In this document: one piece after another, positions 22,695 to 34,694 of the stretch | Position numbering within the stretch: the stretch's first letter is position 1 | How the letters are laid out: each line of letters opens with the position of its first letter | Origin: Stachybotrys elegans | Taxonomy: Eukaryota; Ascomycota; Sordariomycetes; Hypocreales; Stachybotryaceae | Length of the DNA: 64,000 bases | Assembly: GCA_020746835.1 (NCBI GenBank) | Contig: JAGPNK010000002.1 | Location: 620,001-684,000, forward strand | Direction: 5' to 3' | Translations under genes and position numbers: made by a program | The notes under the pieces: model-generated | What the model was told of the DNA's origin: nothing | The model's input: only the letters and a program-made list of their open reading frames with translations | The model's database searches: none

Positions 22695-25600
22695 TCATCG
22701 CTGGGCATCGTTCGGTCGAGTTCTCCTCCTTGCGGCGCCACCCCCGAATCCGCCGCCCATGCTGCTGCTGTCCATGATATCCCTGCCGTAGGCACTACCT
22801 CCGCTGCTATCACGACTGCCCGGCCCTGCCGATGTAGGCGTGAAGCCGGATCCTGCGCTCCGCGCTCCATTGTCCCTACCGCTTAGGTTGGTCATGTCGG
22901 TCCGTACGATCATGGGCGACTCCGTTCGGCTGCCGCCGCTGCGCGGCGCGACGATGCTTGCTAGAGATGTCCGTGGCAGCCTGCTCCTCCCGGGCGCAAC
23001 CATGCCCGGCGTCGCTGAGTTGCTCTCCCCGCTCACGCGACGAGGAATGCCGGTTGGGCCGTCGCGGCTGCGTGGACGATACAGTGTTCCTTCCCGCTCA
23101 CGTTCAACGGCGACTGGCCGCCGTGGACTACTTGCCGCCACTTCTACGAGCGCATTGCTCGCGAGGCTCGCTCTGCTTCTATGAGTAGGTGTCTGTGGCA
23201 TGGACATAGACGTCTGTAAGCCGGGAGGAGTGTAGCTGGTGTTGCGTCTTGTTCCTGCCCGCCTTGACGAAACCGAACTCATCTGTGAAGTCGAGTGTGG
23301 CTCGTGCTGCAGCATCGAATTCGCGCCAACCTCGATGTGTAATCTGACGAGCTCCGACGCCAGATTACGCACCAGCACTGCCGAGTCCGTCTCAGCCAGC
23401 GTCTGGATCGTGTCAATAAGAGACCGGACTTGCGAGCTGTTGACGGAGCGCAGCCCATCGCCGCTGCCCAGACCGGGCTCGCACGCATCCATAATGGAGC
23501 GGACGAGCCTCAAGAGATTGAGTCTCACCACTGCCTTCTTATGTCCGAGCCTTTGCGCGATACCTGCAAAGAGCTCGGGCTTGGCGAGCGACGCCGCCAC
23601 AGACGGACTTAGCCGCAGGAGTTTCAGCAGAGGCTCCAGGAGGTTAGTGTCAAAGGCGTTCAAGCGGTTGGTGTTAAAACAGCTGACAATCGCCCTCGTG
23701 AAACTTCCGTCCACCAAGTGACTCTCGACATTGGCCGTCTCCTCCTGCAGCCACACCAGGATGGCATCCAGTGCCGTGACCTGCCAGTATTGATCCGTCA
23801 ACAGGGAGACGTAGAAATCCAAGCCCTTGTTCTGCCACAGATATCTCCTTCCTTTTGACCCGGAGTGTGCCATGTCGCAAAGGATAGGTAGGGCGAATTC
23901 CTTTGGCGGCCTGTCTGTCTGCATGATGCGCAGTAATAGTGGAATGATGCCTCCCACGGCTGCATCCTCCTGGCGCTCTTTGCTCAGGCGGCAGAGATTG
24001 AACATTGTGTTGAGCACCTGGTTGGAGATTTCGCGGAAATGAGGATGGCCCTTCTTCATGCTGTAGCTGAGCAGGTCGATCAGGAAATCAATCGCATCCG
24101 CCGAATGCAACGATTCTATCGTTGTGGACAGCATGGACAGATTCTTGATAAACTTGAGCATGGTGATCTGATGCGATGGCGACATTCGCCGCAGGTCCTT
24201 GAGGACGCTCTTGAGCACCTGCCGGTCTGCCACCACCTCCTTGACGTAATTCTCCGCCTGGCTGAAGAGATAGAATATGTTGACTATTCGTCCCTCGATG
24301 AGTTCGTCCAGCTCATCCTCGCCCTCTTCATCAAGAACGCGATGAAGCACCAGAGCAAGAGGGTATAGAATTTTGCTCCGGGAAAAGATTCTGCAAAAGT
24401 CATTTTTCGGTGTCGGGCCCTGCAGTTCGAAGACATTCCAGATTCCGTTGACGCCAATTAGGACGAGATCTCGGGCCATATCGTAGTCCTCGTCCAGGAA
24501 CTCCACCAAAACATTGAGACCTCCTGCAGAAACAAACATCTGCATGGTCAAGGTAGACGTTTGATACATTTGGCGAACGAAAGCAGCGGCCTCGAGGCGC
24601 ACATCGGTGGAATACTGTCGGGCGGCGAATTTTGTTATTATAGGTATGCCACCAACGAAACATAGATTTTCTTGAATCTCGACATCGTTCAGGATGATCT
24701 AGTATTGTCAGCGTTTGTATCATAAAATCCTTGCCATCACACTTACTGAATTGACAATCTGGAGGAGCTGTAGAATCATGTCATGCCGACTAGTAACCGT
24801 GCAAGGCTCCAGTATTTCGAGTATAGGCAGTAAACCGTGAGCACTAATGATGAGACTCTTCACCTCGGCATTCTCCCAGAGAAGCACAAGCTTTCATATG
24901 TCAGCATCGTGGGTATGGAAAAAAAAAAACCGACCAGCAGGGAGTAGACGTACCAGCTCCTTTGAGACGGCATCGTTGAGCGCATCTCCGCCCTCATTTA
25001 TTTTCAGTGATCTCACCAGATCCTCCACCTTTTCTGCCAACCTTGCATGCCTGTCTCGGGCAATGTTGGCTTCCAAGTCCATTTCATCCCAGCCAGGATC
25101 CATGGATGCGAACGGGTCATCCTCATCCTCGTCATCGCCGAGCCAGGAATTATTGGACATCTTGGATAGAAGCATAAGTCTACCGTCTTCGGATCCGCGT
25201 TCGCTCTCCTCCTTCTCGGTGAGAGCCTGTCCGGTACCAAAGACGTCAGAGAAGTCCTCATCGTCATCCTCCGCAAACTTCTGTATCTCTATTGACGAGC
25301 GTGTACGCCTCATTTGACGATCTGGAAGCACCGAGGGCCTAGATGGTGCCTTTTTTCTCATACTACCGCCAGCGGGTGCATGCATAGAGCGAGGCAAGCT
25401 CGTGAGATCAGAGGGGTGAAATAGCTGAGGCGATTCCGTCTGTCGAGTTTCCTTCTGGAGGCAGTTAGTACCGGGCCCGGGACTTTCGAGGGCTAATGAG
25501 CATACCTTTTGCACCGCTTCATTAATACTACGATTAAATACGCTGTCGTTATCTATGAAAAGATCGGAGTAATCTTCCACGCTTTGCTCCCGGTAGACCA

Positions 25601-27627
25601 CATCGGGCCGGGCGGGAAGTTCGAATTTGCTGCCGAGGTGGGCTTTCTGGGGTGATTTTGGTGCGCGAGAGGAGCTTCCAACAGCCTTGCTTGAGCTGGA
25701 CTTGGTGCGGCTGTGAGACTTGGTGGGCTCCGCCGGCTTCTCTGTTTTCCTCGGCAGAGGGCGAATCGTTTCCATGTCTTGGTAGGGACCGGGGCCTTTG
25801 ATAGTCATCAGTTCGCCCTCGAAGTCGTCGTCGTAATTGGTGCTCTCGCCTCTCACGTCGCCTACAGAAGCGAATGCCTTGAGCCTGTCGCTGGACAACA
25901 AGCCGCCAAAGTTATCTTGAGGTTTTAGATGAGGAAGTTGGAGTGCGCTGGGAGATATTGCTGTCGCAAAGTCATCATCCCAATTATCATCATCTGGAGT
26001 AGAATCAGCATGAGAATGAGGGGAGGGGAAAAAAGGGAATCAGCGCCATCAACAACACGAAGCCCGTGCCCGAGTCTATGCGCGAACAACGATGGGATTT
26101 GACATACCAGCGAGCTCAGGCGTCCTGAAGGCCTCAGCATTTGGTCTGGGCTTTGCCATATGCAGAGAACCCTTGGCGGGCGTTCCGCCTGCGAATCGAG
26201 ACGGCGGTCCGGCCGTGTCGGAACCGACAGATGCACGGAGAGATGTTTCCGAGGACTGAAGGGCTTTATTCCACTGCTTAACCTCTTCAACGGCTTCGCT
26301 AAAGTTGGCCGGCGTCTTGGAAACGGGTGCATCGGAACGGCGGCATCCCACAATCCAAGCGTGCCGCAGCAGCTTGCGAGCGGTGACGCGAAGGTTGGGG
26401 TCCTTTTGAAAGCATTGCATGAGGAAGTCCCTCGCGGCCTGGAATCATAAGCGCAAGGTTCGAGGTGGGCCTGGAGAGGGTGAACTAACAGGTGAGATGC
26501 CCTCAGGCAAGGGCGGGTGATCATCGTTGACTATAGCAAAGAGGGCAGGCATGGCAGCCAGGTTGTGATATGGTGGCTTGCCAGACTGCAGCTCGATGAC
26601 AGTGCACCCGACACTCCATATATCCGAGGCCGAGCTAGCTCCCGACAGTTCGATGATCTCGGGAGCCATCCAGTACGGCGTGCCGACAACCTGGGCCTCC
26701 TTATCCTGCCCTCCAGCCAAGGTGCTCGTGGAAACACCAAAGTCTGCGAGCTTCACCGTGCCATCTTTGGTGGTAAGAATATTGGCGCCCTTGATATCAC
26801 GGTGAATAACACCCTGGTTATGCAGGTACTCGAGGCCTTGAAGGACCTGGGTCATGTACACGCCCACCAGGTTCTCCGGGAACTTTCCATAGGCCTTGCA
26901 GATGGAGTGCAGCGAGCCATTCTCACAGTATCTGACGATGTTAGGGGTTTCAGGAGTGGAAAGGACTGGGCCAGAACTCACTCTAGAATAATGTTGAGGC
27001 AGTCTGTAGACTTGACAAAGCCAATGTATTTGACAATGTTGGCATGCTGTCCGCTGTTAGCTGTCAAGACGGCACCAACTGCGTGGCGGTGTGCTTACAT
27101 GGAGATTCTTGAGCAGATCAATCTCGCTCTGCGCCCAGCGTCAGCACATTCCTCACCGGTTCCCTCTGTGGCCAAGACAAACCTCAATCATGCGCAGCTC
27201 ACTTTTGGGAAGATCTGCGAGTTTGATCTGTTTGACGGCGACGGCCTCGCCGGTTCCCCAGTTGAAAGCTTTGTAGACGGAGCCAAAGGCACCCTTTCCC
27301 AGGCACTCGCCCAAGCGCTATAACCCGTCAGCACAATCGTCTTCCGAAAAACAGTAGCGTGGCTTCCCCCGCCAGCCACGATTCTCCTGCCAAAGGATCC
27401 TTTGCGGGACCGTCTGTGCCTCTTCGTCGAATGCTTTGGACAGAGTAAGGGAGGAGGAGGAGGTGGGCACGCACATAATCCTTCAAGCCGGGATCCTGCA
27501 CGGCGGAGCTCTCGCGCTGCTTGTCCTTCCGCGACGGGGTACCGGGAATGCCGTTTCTCTCGCGGGAGACGACGACGGCGGAGGGTCGGCCATTGGGCTG
27601 GTAAGGGCGATCGGAGGTCGGTCCCAT
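22695..27627 (-). CDS. sepH: Septation initiation network protein kinase, SepH/Cdc7 type
   Basis: This Ser/Thr kinase acts downstream of the septation GTPase to trigger septum formation. Ten exons (minus): 27627-27475, 27317-27183, 27128-27099, 27046-26982, 26931-26490, 26438-26108, 25993-25506, 25454-24954, 24890-24747 and 24698-22695. All join in frame to give about 1430 residues. The kinase domain starts near residue 52 with GKGAFGSV (58-65) and the ATP-binding Lys80 (AVAVKQIK). [10 protein letters not shown] carries Asp173, DFGVST carries Asp191, and GTPYWMAPE follows. A disordered acidic region ([12 protein letters not shown]) leads to a long helical-repeat region typical of SepH/Cdc7 orthologues ([26 protein letters not shown]). 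A Ser/Arg-rich tail follows. Intron 7 (25505-25455) has a perfect TACTAAC branch site, is 51 nt long and has no stop in frame. Confidence 0.93.
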
Positions 27628-29109
27628 GGTCCGGCCTCGGTGGGTGTTTCGATTCCGCCCGGGCCCTTTTTTCTTTTCTTTTTCAATTGTCTATGCCCTT
27701 GAGGTTACGTCTCTGGCCCGGCGGCACAGGCGGCGAGCAGTCGGTCGACGGACAGAGGGAGGGCGACCGGTCGTGATGGTGAGGGTGGTCGCATCACTAG
27801 CTGCGCAAGTTGGCTGGCTTGTGTCGCTCGCATTCGTCCCCCCTATAGCTCGAGGGGGAGGGGGTCGAGGGAGTAGGATTCGGCGGCAAAGGAGGGACTA
27901 CGGTCGGTCGAAGGGTCGTTGGGTGTCGGCGAGGTGTCAAGTAGCAACTTGAGATATGTAGGTCGAGGAAGGGAAGAGAAAGGAAGGAGGACTGGCTGGT
28001 GAAGTCGATGCGAGTGCCTAGGTACAATTCGATCCCCGCTACAGATGGTCACATCCAAATCCGATTTTCCTGCGTGCGGGATGTGTTGCAGCGGTCAGAC
28101 GTGGACAAGAGGTGAAGGCCTGGAAAATTGCAACGGCCAGGCGCACAAGGGGCAGGCCGATCTTCAGGACGAGCAGGCTCTGCGGCTGCAATCGTGGTCG
28201 AATGGGTGGAGGAGGTGGTTGTTATTATTTGTCGTGGCCGCACCCGTTGCCATTGCTGCTGTTGTTGCTGCTGCCGTTGCCTGATTGCTGCAGGTCCGCT
28301 GTCCGCTATCCGCTGTCCACTGTCCACTATCCCGCCCACTGTCCACCATCGCTATGTATCCGCTAATATCCATTCCAGGCAGGGTCCCGTCGCCTCGCCC
28401 GCTTTGCCTGCCTGCCATTATTAGTGGGCAGCAAAATAATATTTAGCACTGACAGTCCAAGACATGGATGGAGCCCTTCCACTCCTGATGTCCATATATT
28501 ACCATGCACGGAGTAGCATCAACTAGTGACGGCATTTTCATGCGCTGCTCCCTCCATCATTGTTAGGCCGACATTTGACCTGGGTTGCTGTGGCACGGCT
28601 GGAGCCTGATGGCCACTGTCCACAAACTTGCCCAACTCCTGTAATATTTCCATATATTCAGTTTTCTTCTTACACCATGCCGCCTACTAGCACGTACAGT
28701 ATATATGCATCTCTGATCCAGGATTCTGTCTCCTAGAAACTTGTCCATGTCTCGGCCTTGTAGGTTAGCGCCACCACGTCCGTCATGTGCCGCCAATGTC
28801 ACGGAGATTGACTCGCCGACATTCACATCCACCTGCCTCCGCGATGCCCAAGGAACATCAATTGTTTTTGTCTCAGTAGACTCCCATCAAGGCGACTTAT
28901 TAAATAGATACCGAAACCAGACATCCAACGCCCGCTGTCGAGCAGCTGTTCCTTGCCCTGCCCGCGTCTTGATGTTTGCGCATTCGCATATGATACATGT
29001 CGTGTGCTTTTCATTACACACCCTCGCTATCCAAAACTCCCCCGCGTGGCAACACTTGCCTTTTCCCCAATTCGAAATTGTGCGATATGTCAGCTCTTCT
29101 CCTTGTCTC
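27628..29109. other. Upstream region of sepH and spacer
   Basis: About 1.5 kb. The left part is the sepH promoter and leader. A GCTGTTGTTGCTGCTGCC low-complexity tract lies at about 28255-28280, followed by imperfect CCGCTGTCCACTATC-type repeats at 28290-28350. No gene is supported. A sequence resembling a tRNA B box near 28026 has no matching A box or stem. Confidence 0.5.
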
Positions 29110-30655
29110 CTAGTTGCCTTCGCCCCGTGGCAAGTTTCGACTGAGACCTACATCGGCCCACCATTCATCTGGCACGTCCTCCCTTCTTGTGATGCTTCGC
29201 GCGATTCGTCGCATGCCGGCCAAGTCCTCCTCCCCTGCCGAGGTGTTCTGACCTGACGCTGCCGAGCCCTCCCGATTCAGCGTAGGTTCCGCAGCATGAT
29301 CTTCGTCGTCTGCCCCGACTGACAGCCGCCCGACCCATCCATCTGGTGGTGCAGGTACGAAAAGCACCCGGGGAGGTGGCGTAATAGTCATCCGGTCGTC
29401 CGCCCCCCACGCATCCCCGTCCCATAGTTCCGGTGCAATAGCATCCCAGCCGGAGCGTGCCGACAAACCATCGGCACCCCTCCTGGACCGAGCGACCGCC
29501 TCGCTGGGGCGGAGCCAGACACGATACTGATGTGTATGCTCGCCGTTCGTCGGGGCGTCTGTGATATCTCGACGTCTGCGGTTGCGAGTGCGGGGCGCAT
29601 TGACAGTGGTGTTAAAACTGCTTCCGGCGTCCGCATCCTCAGTTTCCGAGTTCTCGGCCGAGTCACATGCAGCATCGTTGGCGGAATCTCCAGGCATGCG
29701 CAACATAGGGGCTGACGAACCAGCGTTGTCCGAAGCTGCTCCTATGGCGAAGGAAGAGTTTGCACTCGGGGGCTGAGGGTCTGGCGTCAGAGTGGTCAGG
29801 AGTGTGTCCCAGCTCTCTGGGCTCAGGCTCCTTTCGCGATCACCAAGACCGTCCACCGCAGGCCTACGCAGACCAACTTGACCCCTTCGACGAAGGCGAT
29901 GGCGAGAAGCCCTCGCCATATTGCGCTCTTCCTGAGAGCGCAGGGAAGAACTGAGGCCCCGTGTCTGGTTTAGATGGACCAGGCGCGAGAGTGTTGGTAG
30001 GTCATGCTCACGGGTCAATGATCGATGACTGTATGGCCCAGTCTCCTATGCAAGTATATCAGTATGCTGAAGCGAAGCGGGCTGTAGTGGTTTGGAATCG
30101 GCTTACGCTACGCGCCGTCATGCCCTGAGGAGGGCCTGTTGGGTATTGCGCTATGTGTTGGACATCATCGGCGCCTGTACGATCATTCCCCCCTCGTCGA
30201 TGAGGACTGTTCATCGCGAACTCTTGCCACGACCTGCCCAGCAAGGATGTCATCTGCTCGGCCACTCTGTCGGACCCGAGGCTCGGATGGCCACCGGTCA
30301 TCTCTCGCAAGGCCTCGCGGCGGTGGTCGGGATGGTCGGGCCCGCCTGGCCCAGTGGGCGCAGGGCTGATGGGTGCAGCGCCCGCCGCCATGAACAACCG
30401 GTGCATGTTGGAGACGCCAGGGGGGACGCCAGAGTTATCGGCGTCTCTACGGGGTCCATCTTCGGCAGGTGTTTGACGACGGTATGGGTGAAGAGAGGTA
30501 TGATAGATGGTGACGCCGGGACGCCGGGATCCGCCGCGGTTCTCACGCCAGCCTGGCCGACGTATGCTAGAGCGTGAGGGAGACGTGGTGCGGCTCTTGT
30601 GGACAGGTTTTGATGGCAGGTCGGATTCGACAGGGGCGACGAAGAGACTAGTCAT
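29110..30655 (-). CDS. Conserved fungal protein of unknown function, Arg/Ser-rich
   Basis: Two exons, 30655-30107 and 30045-29110, give 494 residues. The intron has a GTAAGC donor and a CATAG acceptor, and both sides are in phase 0. The start is the ATG at 30655, since the frame upstream has only a TTG. Most of the protein is low-complexity, rich in Arg, Ser, Pro and Asp, with basic clusters such as RTRNRRRR and RASRHRLRRR. The C terminus is compact: an aromatic segment HQYRVWLRPSEA, then PPPRVLFVPAPPDGWVG, and finally MRRIARSITRREDVPDEWWA and GLSRNL. The last motif, with a paired Trp, looks like a conserved interaction motif. I do not recognise a named family. Confidence 0.7.
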
Positions 30656-31909
30656 GATGGGGATCAGCAAGTTGTTTCTATCAGTGTTGTCGAGGATACG
30701 ATGCGGCGGTGATGATGAGAGCCATCATCACGCGTGATTGCTGATGGCCTCGCGCCGCGGGGCGCGACTGTCAATCCAGCAAGAGATAACGCTACCCCGT
30801 GGCAGCGGCGTGCTTCACGATGATGTGCGCGCGCACAGCTGACGGGAGAGATGCGCCATACCATGCAGACAATGGACGGGCGATGGGCGATGGGAGAATG
30901 ACCCATGGGCGACGGGAGGATGCATGGCGAATCGCCGAAAACAGGTGATGCAGGATAACACGCTAGTAGGTGCGTGAGGGCGATTGCGACAAACTTACGG
31001 GAGACCCATGGTGGCGGCAGATGATGGCGAAGGCCAGCAGCGATGATGAGCAGTTGGGTATCGACGCAGATCCCAGCGAGCTGGGACGGAGTTTGGAAGC
31101 TGGCGCGGGTGTATGTACGTAGTTGGGAGGCCCTGGCGATCGATTGGCGCTTGTTTGACGATGGAGTCGTGGCTGGGGCAGCGCAGGCAGCTGGAAATTT
31201 CTCCCCTTGCTTGCAGGTGCCTTGGTCGAGAAAGGGATCCGCTGTGTTACGTGATCAGAACAAGCGTTGGCCGGGGATGTGGGCAGCTAAGGCCAAGTCC
31301 AAGTCCAAGTCCAGGTCCAAGTCGGCAGCGGTACGTGCGTGGACGCGACGGGTGAGATGAGATGCAAGGAAAAAGAATCACCAACAGAAGCAGAACGTGC
31401 TGGGCTGGGGGAGTGGGAGAAAGAGGGAGTGGGAGGAAGGGCCAGAAGGAGGATGGAAAAATTGGAAGGGCAGCCCAGTGCAAGCCTCAAGGCGGCAAGG
31501 AGGGCGGGACGCGGTCGCAACTGGAAAGAGTGAGATAAGATGGGCCCCTTCCCTTCCTGACTTTGCGCCAGCCACACTTACGCTAGTGGATGTGGATATG
31601 GATGTGGCGGTGGCTAGAGCTTCGATGTGGGGCGAACCGAATGGTCATGGATAAGGATATGGAAGACGGGCGAAATTTGAGCCCCAGCTCCATGATCTGA
31701 TTTGATATCAAACCCCTTCAGACTTTCTCACCACCACCTGTCGTTACCCGCGCCTGCTGACCAGCACGCCCAACTGGCATCCGGAGACGACGACAGCCTC
31801 TCATCTGCTTCTCATCTGGGGGGTCCCCCTTCAGCAGCGGCATCAGCAACACGCCTGGCCATACTCCTTTTCAACGCCCGGCCTGTAGGTCGAGGTGAGA
31901 TGCCACGCC
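30656..31909. promoter_or_regulatory. Divergent promoter region between the unknown gene and the folate-ligase-like gene
   Basis: About 1.25 kb between two divergent starts. It contains short imperfect repeats (AAGTCCAAGTCC-type at about 31291-31322) and a purine-rich block at about 31395-31470. No coding sequence is supported. Confidence 0.5.
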
Positions 31910-34288
31910 ATGGTGTACAACTCCGCCGTCGGTATCGGTCTCGCCGAGGTTCGCCATGCCCTTCGGAATACCAAAGGCAAGCCTCGCTCTAGCGTCAACA
32001 ACTGGCGTTACTATATGCCCTTGATTGACGGGGGCGGGCTTGCCAGACCGGGTGATCAGCCGTTCCCTAGGCCTCGCGATCCAGGAGACGACCCAGACGC
32101 AGAAAGCAGTGGCCGGGATATCCGCCTAGGCCTCAAGCGCATCCAGAAGATTGTTCCCAGCCGGCAAAAGTGGAAAGCCGTTCACGTTGGCGGCACCAAT
32201 GGCAAGGGCTCTATATGCGCCTTTCTCGATGGCCTCTTCCGCCTCGCCGGCATCAGTCATGGCACCTTCACTTCTCCCGCCTTTCCTGAGAAGCACAACG
32301 GAATCACTATCAATGGCCTTGTTGTCAACCGCCGGTTCTACGAGTCCCGCGTTGAGCGCGTACTAGACCGCTGTAAGCGATATGTGGCACCTCGTTTCTC
32401 CTTCAAAGACGTCCCTGATCCCCAGAGACCTCTGGGCGCACCCTCTCCCTTTGAGATTGAGACGGCTACTGCCTTCGAGGTCTTCAACGCGATGCGCGTC
32501 AAGTACGGCATCATTGAGGTGGGCATGGGTGGTGCCACCGATGCCACCAACATTCTCATGAAGAAGGCAGTCACCGTCATTTCCAAGATCGATCTCGACC
32601 ACCAAGAGTATCTTGGCAACACCATCAGGGAGATTGCTCGGGTCAAGGCCGGCATCATGCGCCCGGGAGTGCCCTGCATTGTCGACCACACCAACTCAGC
32701 CGAGGTCCTAGACGTCCTCCGAACCTATGCTCGCAGGGTCGAAGCCAAATTAGTGCTGTCCTCTGAGGCTCAGCCGCTCCTCAGGACGATTGACAAAAGA
32801 AAGTATCCGCTTGAGGACTATCAGAAGCAGAACCTTCTTTGTGCTATTGCTGCCTTTCAAAATGTTGCTCCCGGCCAACAGATCGATCTCAACATGCTGC
32901 TGGCCACCAACCCATTCCCGCCTGGTAGGATGCAGCGCGTCCATGTCTCGGAATTTACCGGCGGTCAGCGTCTCAGGCCCATTCTCGTGGACGGAGCTCA
33001 TAACGCCTTGGGGGTTCAAGCGCTGTCTAAATATGTCGACGAGAAGCTGCGGTCATATGGTGGACCCGTAACTTGGGTCATGGGGTTGTCGCAAGGACGC
33101 AACAAGCCTTTCGCTGAGCTTATCAAGACCCTCGTACGGCCGCAGGATAATTTTGCCTTTGTCCAGTTCGAGAAGGGCGACCAGGACCCTTTACCTGCTC
33201 CCACTGAGCTTGGCCGGGACGTGGCCCGTATTTTGCTGGCTGACGAGAGCCAGCTGTATGAGGGGCCACCAAATATTGAGGACGCACTGCACTGGGCCAC
33301 TGCAATCGCGGGTGAGGGGCCTGTTGTAGTGACAGGTAGCCTGTACCTTGCTCGTGATCTCCTCAAGCTTGACCAGGTCGCGCCGGTGATCGCACCCACC
33401 AAGGAGAGAAGGGCAGGTCGCGCACTGCTGGCAGAATATATCACAAAATCACGCCAAGGCAAGCTGACGCCCGAGGAAAAGAGGGCGTTCAAAGAGGCCA
33501 GGAGACATTGGTACCTAAACCCACACGGCATGATGAGGAGGCTGTACCTGGAGCAGACGGGGAATACAGAATGGCCACCCAGACCGAGCGATGAAGCGCG
33601 GGAGCTTCAACGCTCCCTCAACAGCCGCGAAAAGAAGGTCGACGCCTATCGAGTTGCAATAGAGAGCATGAGGGAGGAAATCGAGAACATGAAGGATGAA
33701 ATCGAGAGCATGAAGGAGGATTCCGCGAAGCAATCCTCACAGAAGGGCGAGTTGGAGCCCAAGATAACTAAGTTGAAGGAGACGATCAAGTCATTTATGA
33801 ACCTGAAGGCTCTGCTCATCAAGGAGAAGAAGACCCTTCACCAAGTACGGCTGGAGCTCAAGAACCACTCTATTCTCCGGCAGAGACCACACATGTCTCC
33901 TGAACTGGTTCAGCCATCCCTCAGGCCGGCCCTCAGGGCTGAGAAGCGCATAAAGCAACAGGCAAAGCAGAAGCGCGACAGGGCGAGGCAGGCGAGGCGG
34001 GAGATGACACTAAACGACGCCGGCGAGCCCGTCGCAGTCGAAGTCGTGCCAAGGGCCAAAGAAGCAGACTGGTTGGGGGAGAAAGAGGAGGAGGGGGTCG
34101 AAGGGGAAGAGGCTGAAGAGCCGACGGAACTATTCCCAGGAGAGGAGAGCGACCACGAGGGCGACGAAGCCGGCAAGAAAGGCGGGAAGAGAAGCGGGAA
34201 GAAAGGCGGCAAGGGAGACGCTGATCTCGACAAGGTCATTGACGACGAGTTCATGGCATATTTCCGACGATCCAGGCGTACAATGTAA
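31910..34288 (+). CDS. Divergent dihydrofolate/folylpolyglutamate synthase-family protein with long charged C-terminal extension
   Basis: A single-exon protein of 792 residues. The start is the ATG at 31910, since the frame upstream has only a GTG. Residues about 70-490 match the FolC ligase fold. The ATP loop HVGGTNGKGS is at 92-101, TSPAF at 121-125 is followed by ITING, EVGMGGATDATN is at 203-214, DHQEYLGNT with VKAGI is at 230-249, and DGAHN is at 361-365. Members normally have SPHL...ERI, GGRxDATN and EKAGI. Here the His, Arg and Glu of these motifs are altered, while the P-loop, the Lys of KAGI and DGAHN are intact. After residue 500 comes an extension of about 290 residues: a basic segment with YLNPHGMMRRLYLEQ, a heptad-like coiled coil at 560-650, a Lys/Arg-rich helix at 675-700, an acidic run at 722-750 and GK repeats at 755-769. 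Ligase activity is therefore uncertain. A canonical FPGS is expected elsewhere in the genome. Confidence 0.85.
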   Translation: MVYNSAVGIGLAEVRHALRNTKGKPRSSVNNWRYYMPLIDGGGLARPGDQPFPRPRDPGDDPDAESSGRDIRLGLKRIQKIVPSRQKWKAVHVGGTNGKGSICAFLDGLFRLAGISHGTFTSPAFPEKHNGITINGLVVNRRFYESRVERVLDRCKRYVAPRFSFKDVPDPQRPLGAPSPFEIETATAFEVFNAMRVKYGIIEVGMGGATDATNILMKKAVTVISKIDLDHQEYLGNTIREIARVKAGIMRPGVPCIVDHTNSAEVLDVLRTYARRVEAKLVLSSEAQPLLRTIDKRKYPLEDYQKQNLLCAIAAFQNVAPGQQIDLNMLLATNPFPPGRMQRVHVSEFTGGQRLRPILVDGAHNALGVQALSKYVDEKLRSYGGPVTWVMGLSQGRNKPFAELIKTLVRPQDNFAFVQFEKGDQDPLPAPTELGRDVARILLADESQLYEGPPNIEDALHWATAIAGEGPVVVTGSLYLARDLLKLDQVAPVIAPTKERRAGRALLAEYITKSRQGKLTPEEKRAFKEARRHWYLNPHGMMRRLYLEQTGNTEWPPRPSDEARELQRSLNSREKKVDAYRVAIESMREEIENMKDEIESMKEDSAKQSSQKGELEPKITKLKETIKSFMNLKALLIKEKKTLHQVRLELKNHSILRQRPHMSPELVQPSLRPALRAEKRIKQQAKQKRDRARQARREMTLNDAGEPVAVEVVPRAKEADWLGEKEEEGVEGEEAEEPTELFPGEESDHEGDEAGKKGGKRSGKKGGKGDADLDKVIDDEFMAYFRRSRRTM

Positions 34289-34694
34289 GAGGATGCGCCT
34301 TGCACATGCCACATGCCACATGGGCTTTTTTTTCTTTCGCAGCTTCCACACTGCCAAGCATTCACAGGCGTCTGGAGAACGACAGAAAGAAGGAGAGAAG
34401 AAAAAGAGGAGGAGAAAGGGAGGGAGAAGTGTACGATGGAGGAGCTCGTGGTCCTATTTTTGCATCACCGGGAGATGTGTACATTATCTGTTCAAAAAGA
34501 CAAGGAACGCACAGGGCCATGCTCGGCGAGATAGACTGTATTTCATATTATGCTGGGAAATGATTAGGATATGCACTGTCAAGAATCACCTGGCGTCCGT
34601 TTCAATCCAATCACATGATCTGTCAGTCTTGAAGCCTCCCTGCTCACTCATTTTCTCTCCGTTTTCTCTCTCTCTCTCTCTCTCTAGCATCAGA
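34289..34694 (+). promoter_or_regulatory. Spacer and leader of the DUF218 gene with CT tract
   Basis: About 400 bp between two genes on the same strand. It holds the 3' end region of the upstream gene and the promoter of the next. A CT tract at about 34666-34685 ends nine bases before the ATG at 34695, an initiator-like pyrimidine leader. Confidence 0.5.

Noticed and set aside
28015..28045. B-box-like ATTCGATCC near the sepH upstream region
   Set aside because: No A box at the right distance and no cloverleaf can be drawn.
34239..34694. In-frame extension upstream of the DUF218 start
   Set aside because: It overlaps the end of the preceding gene and runs through a CT microsatellite. The family N terminus begins exactly at the ATG at 34695.
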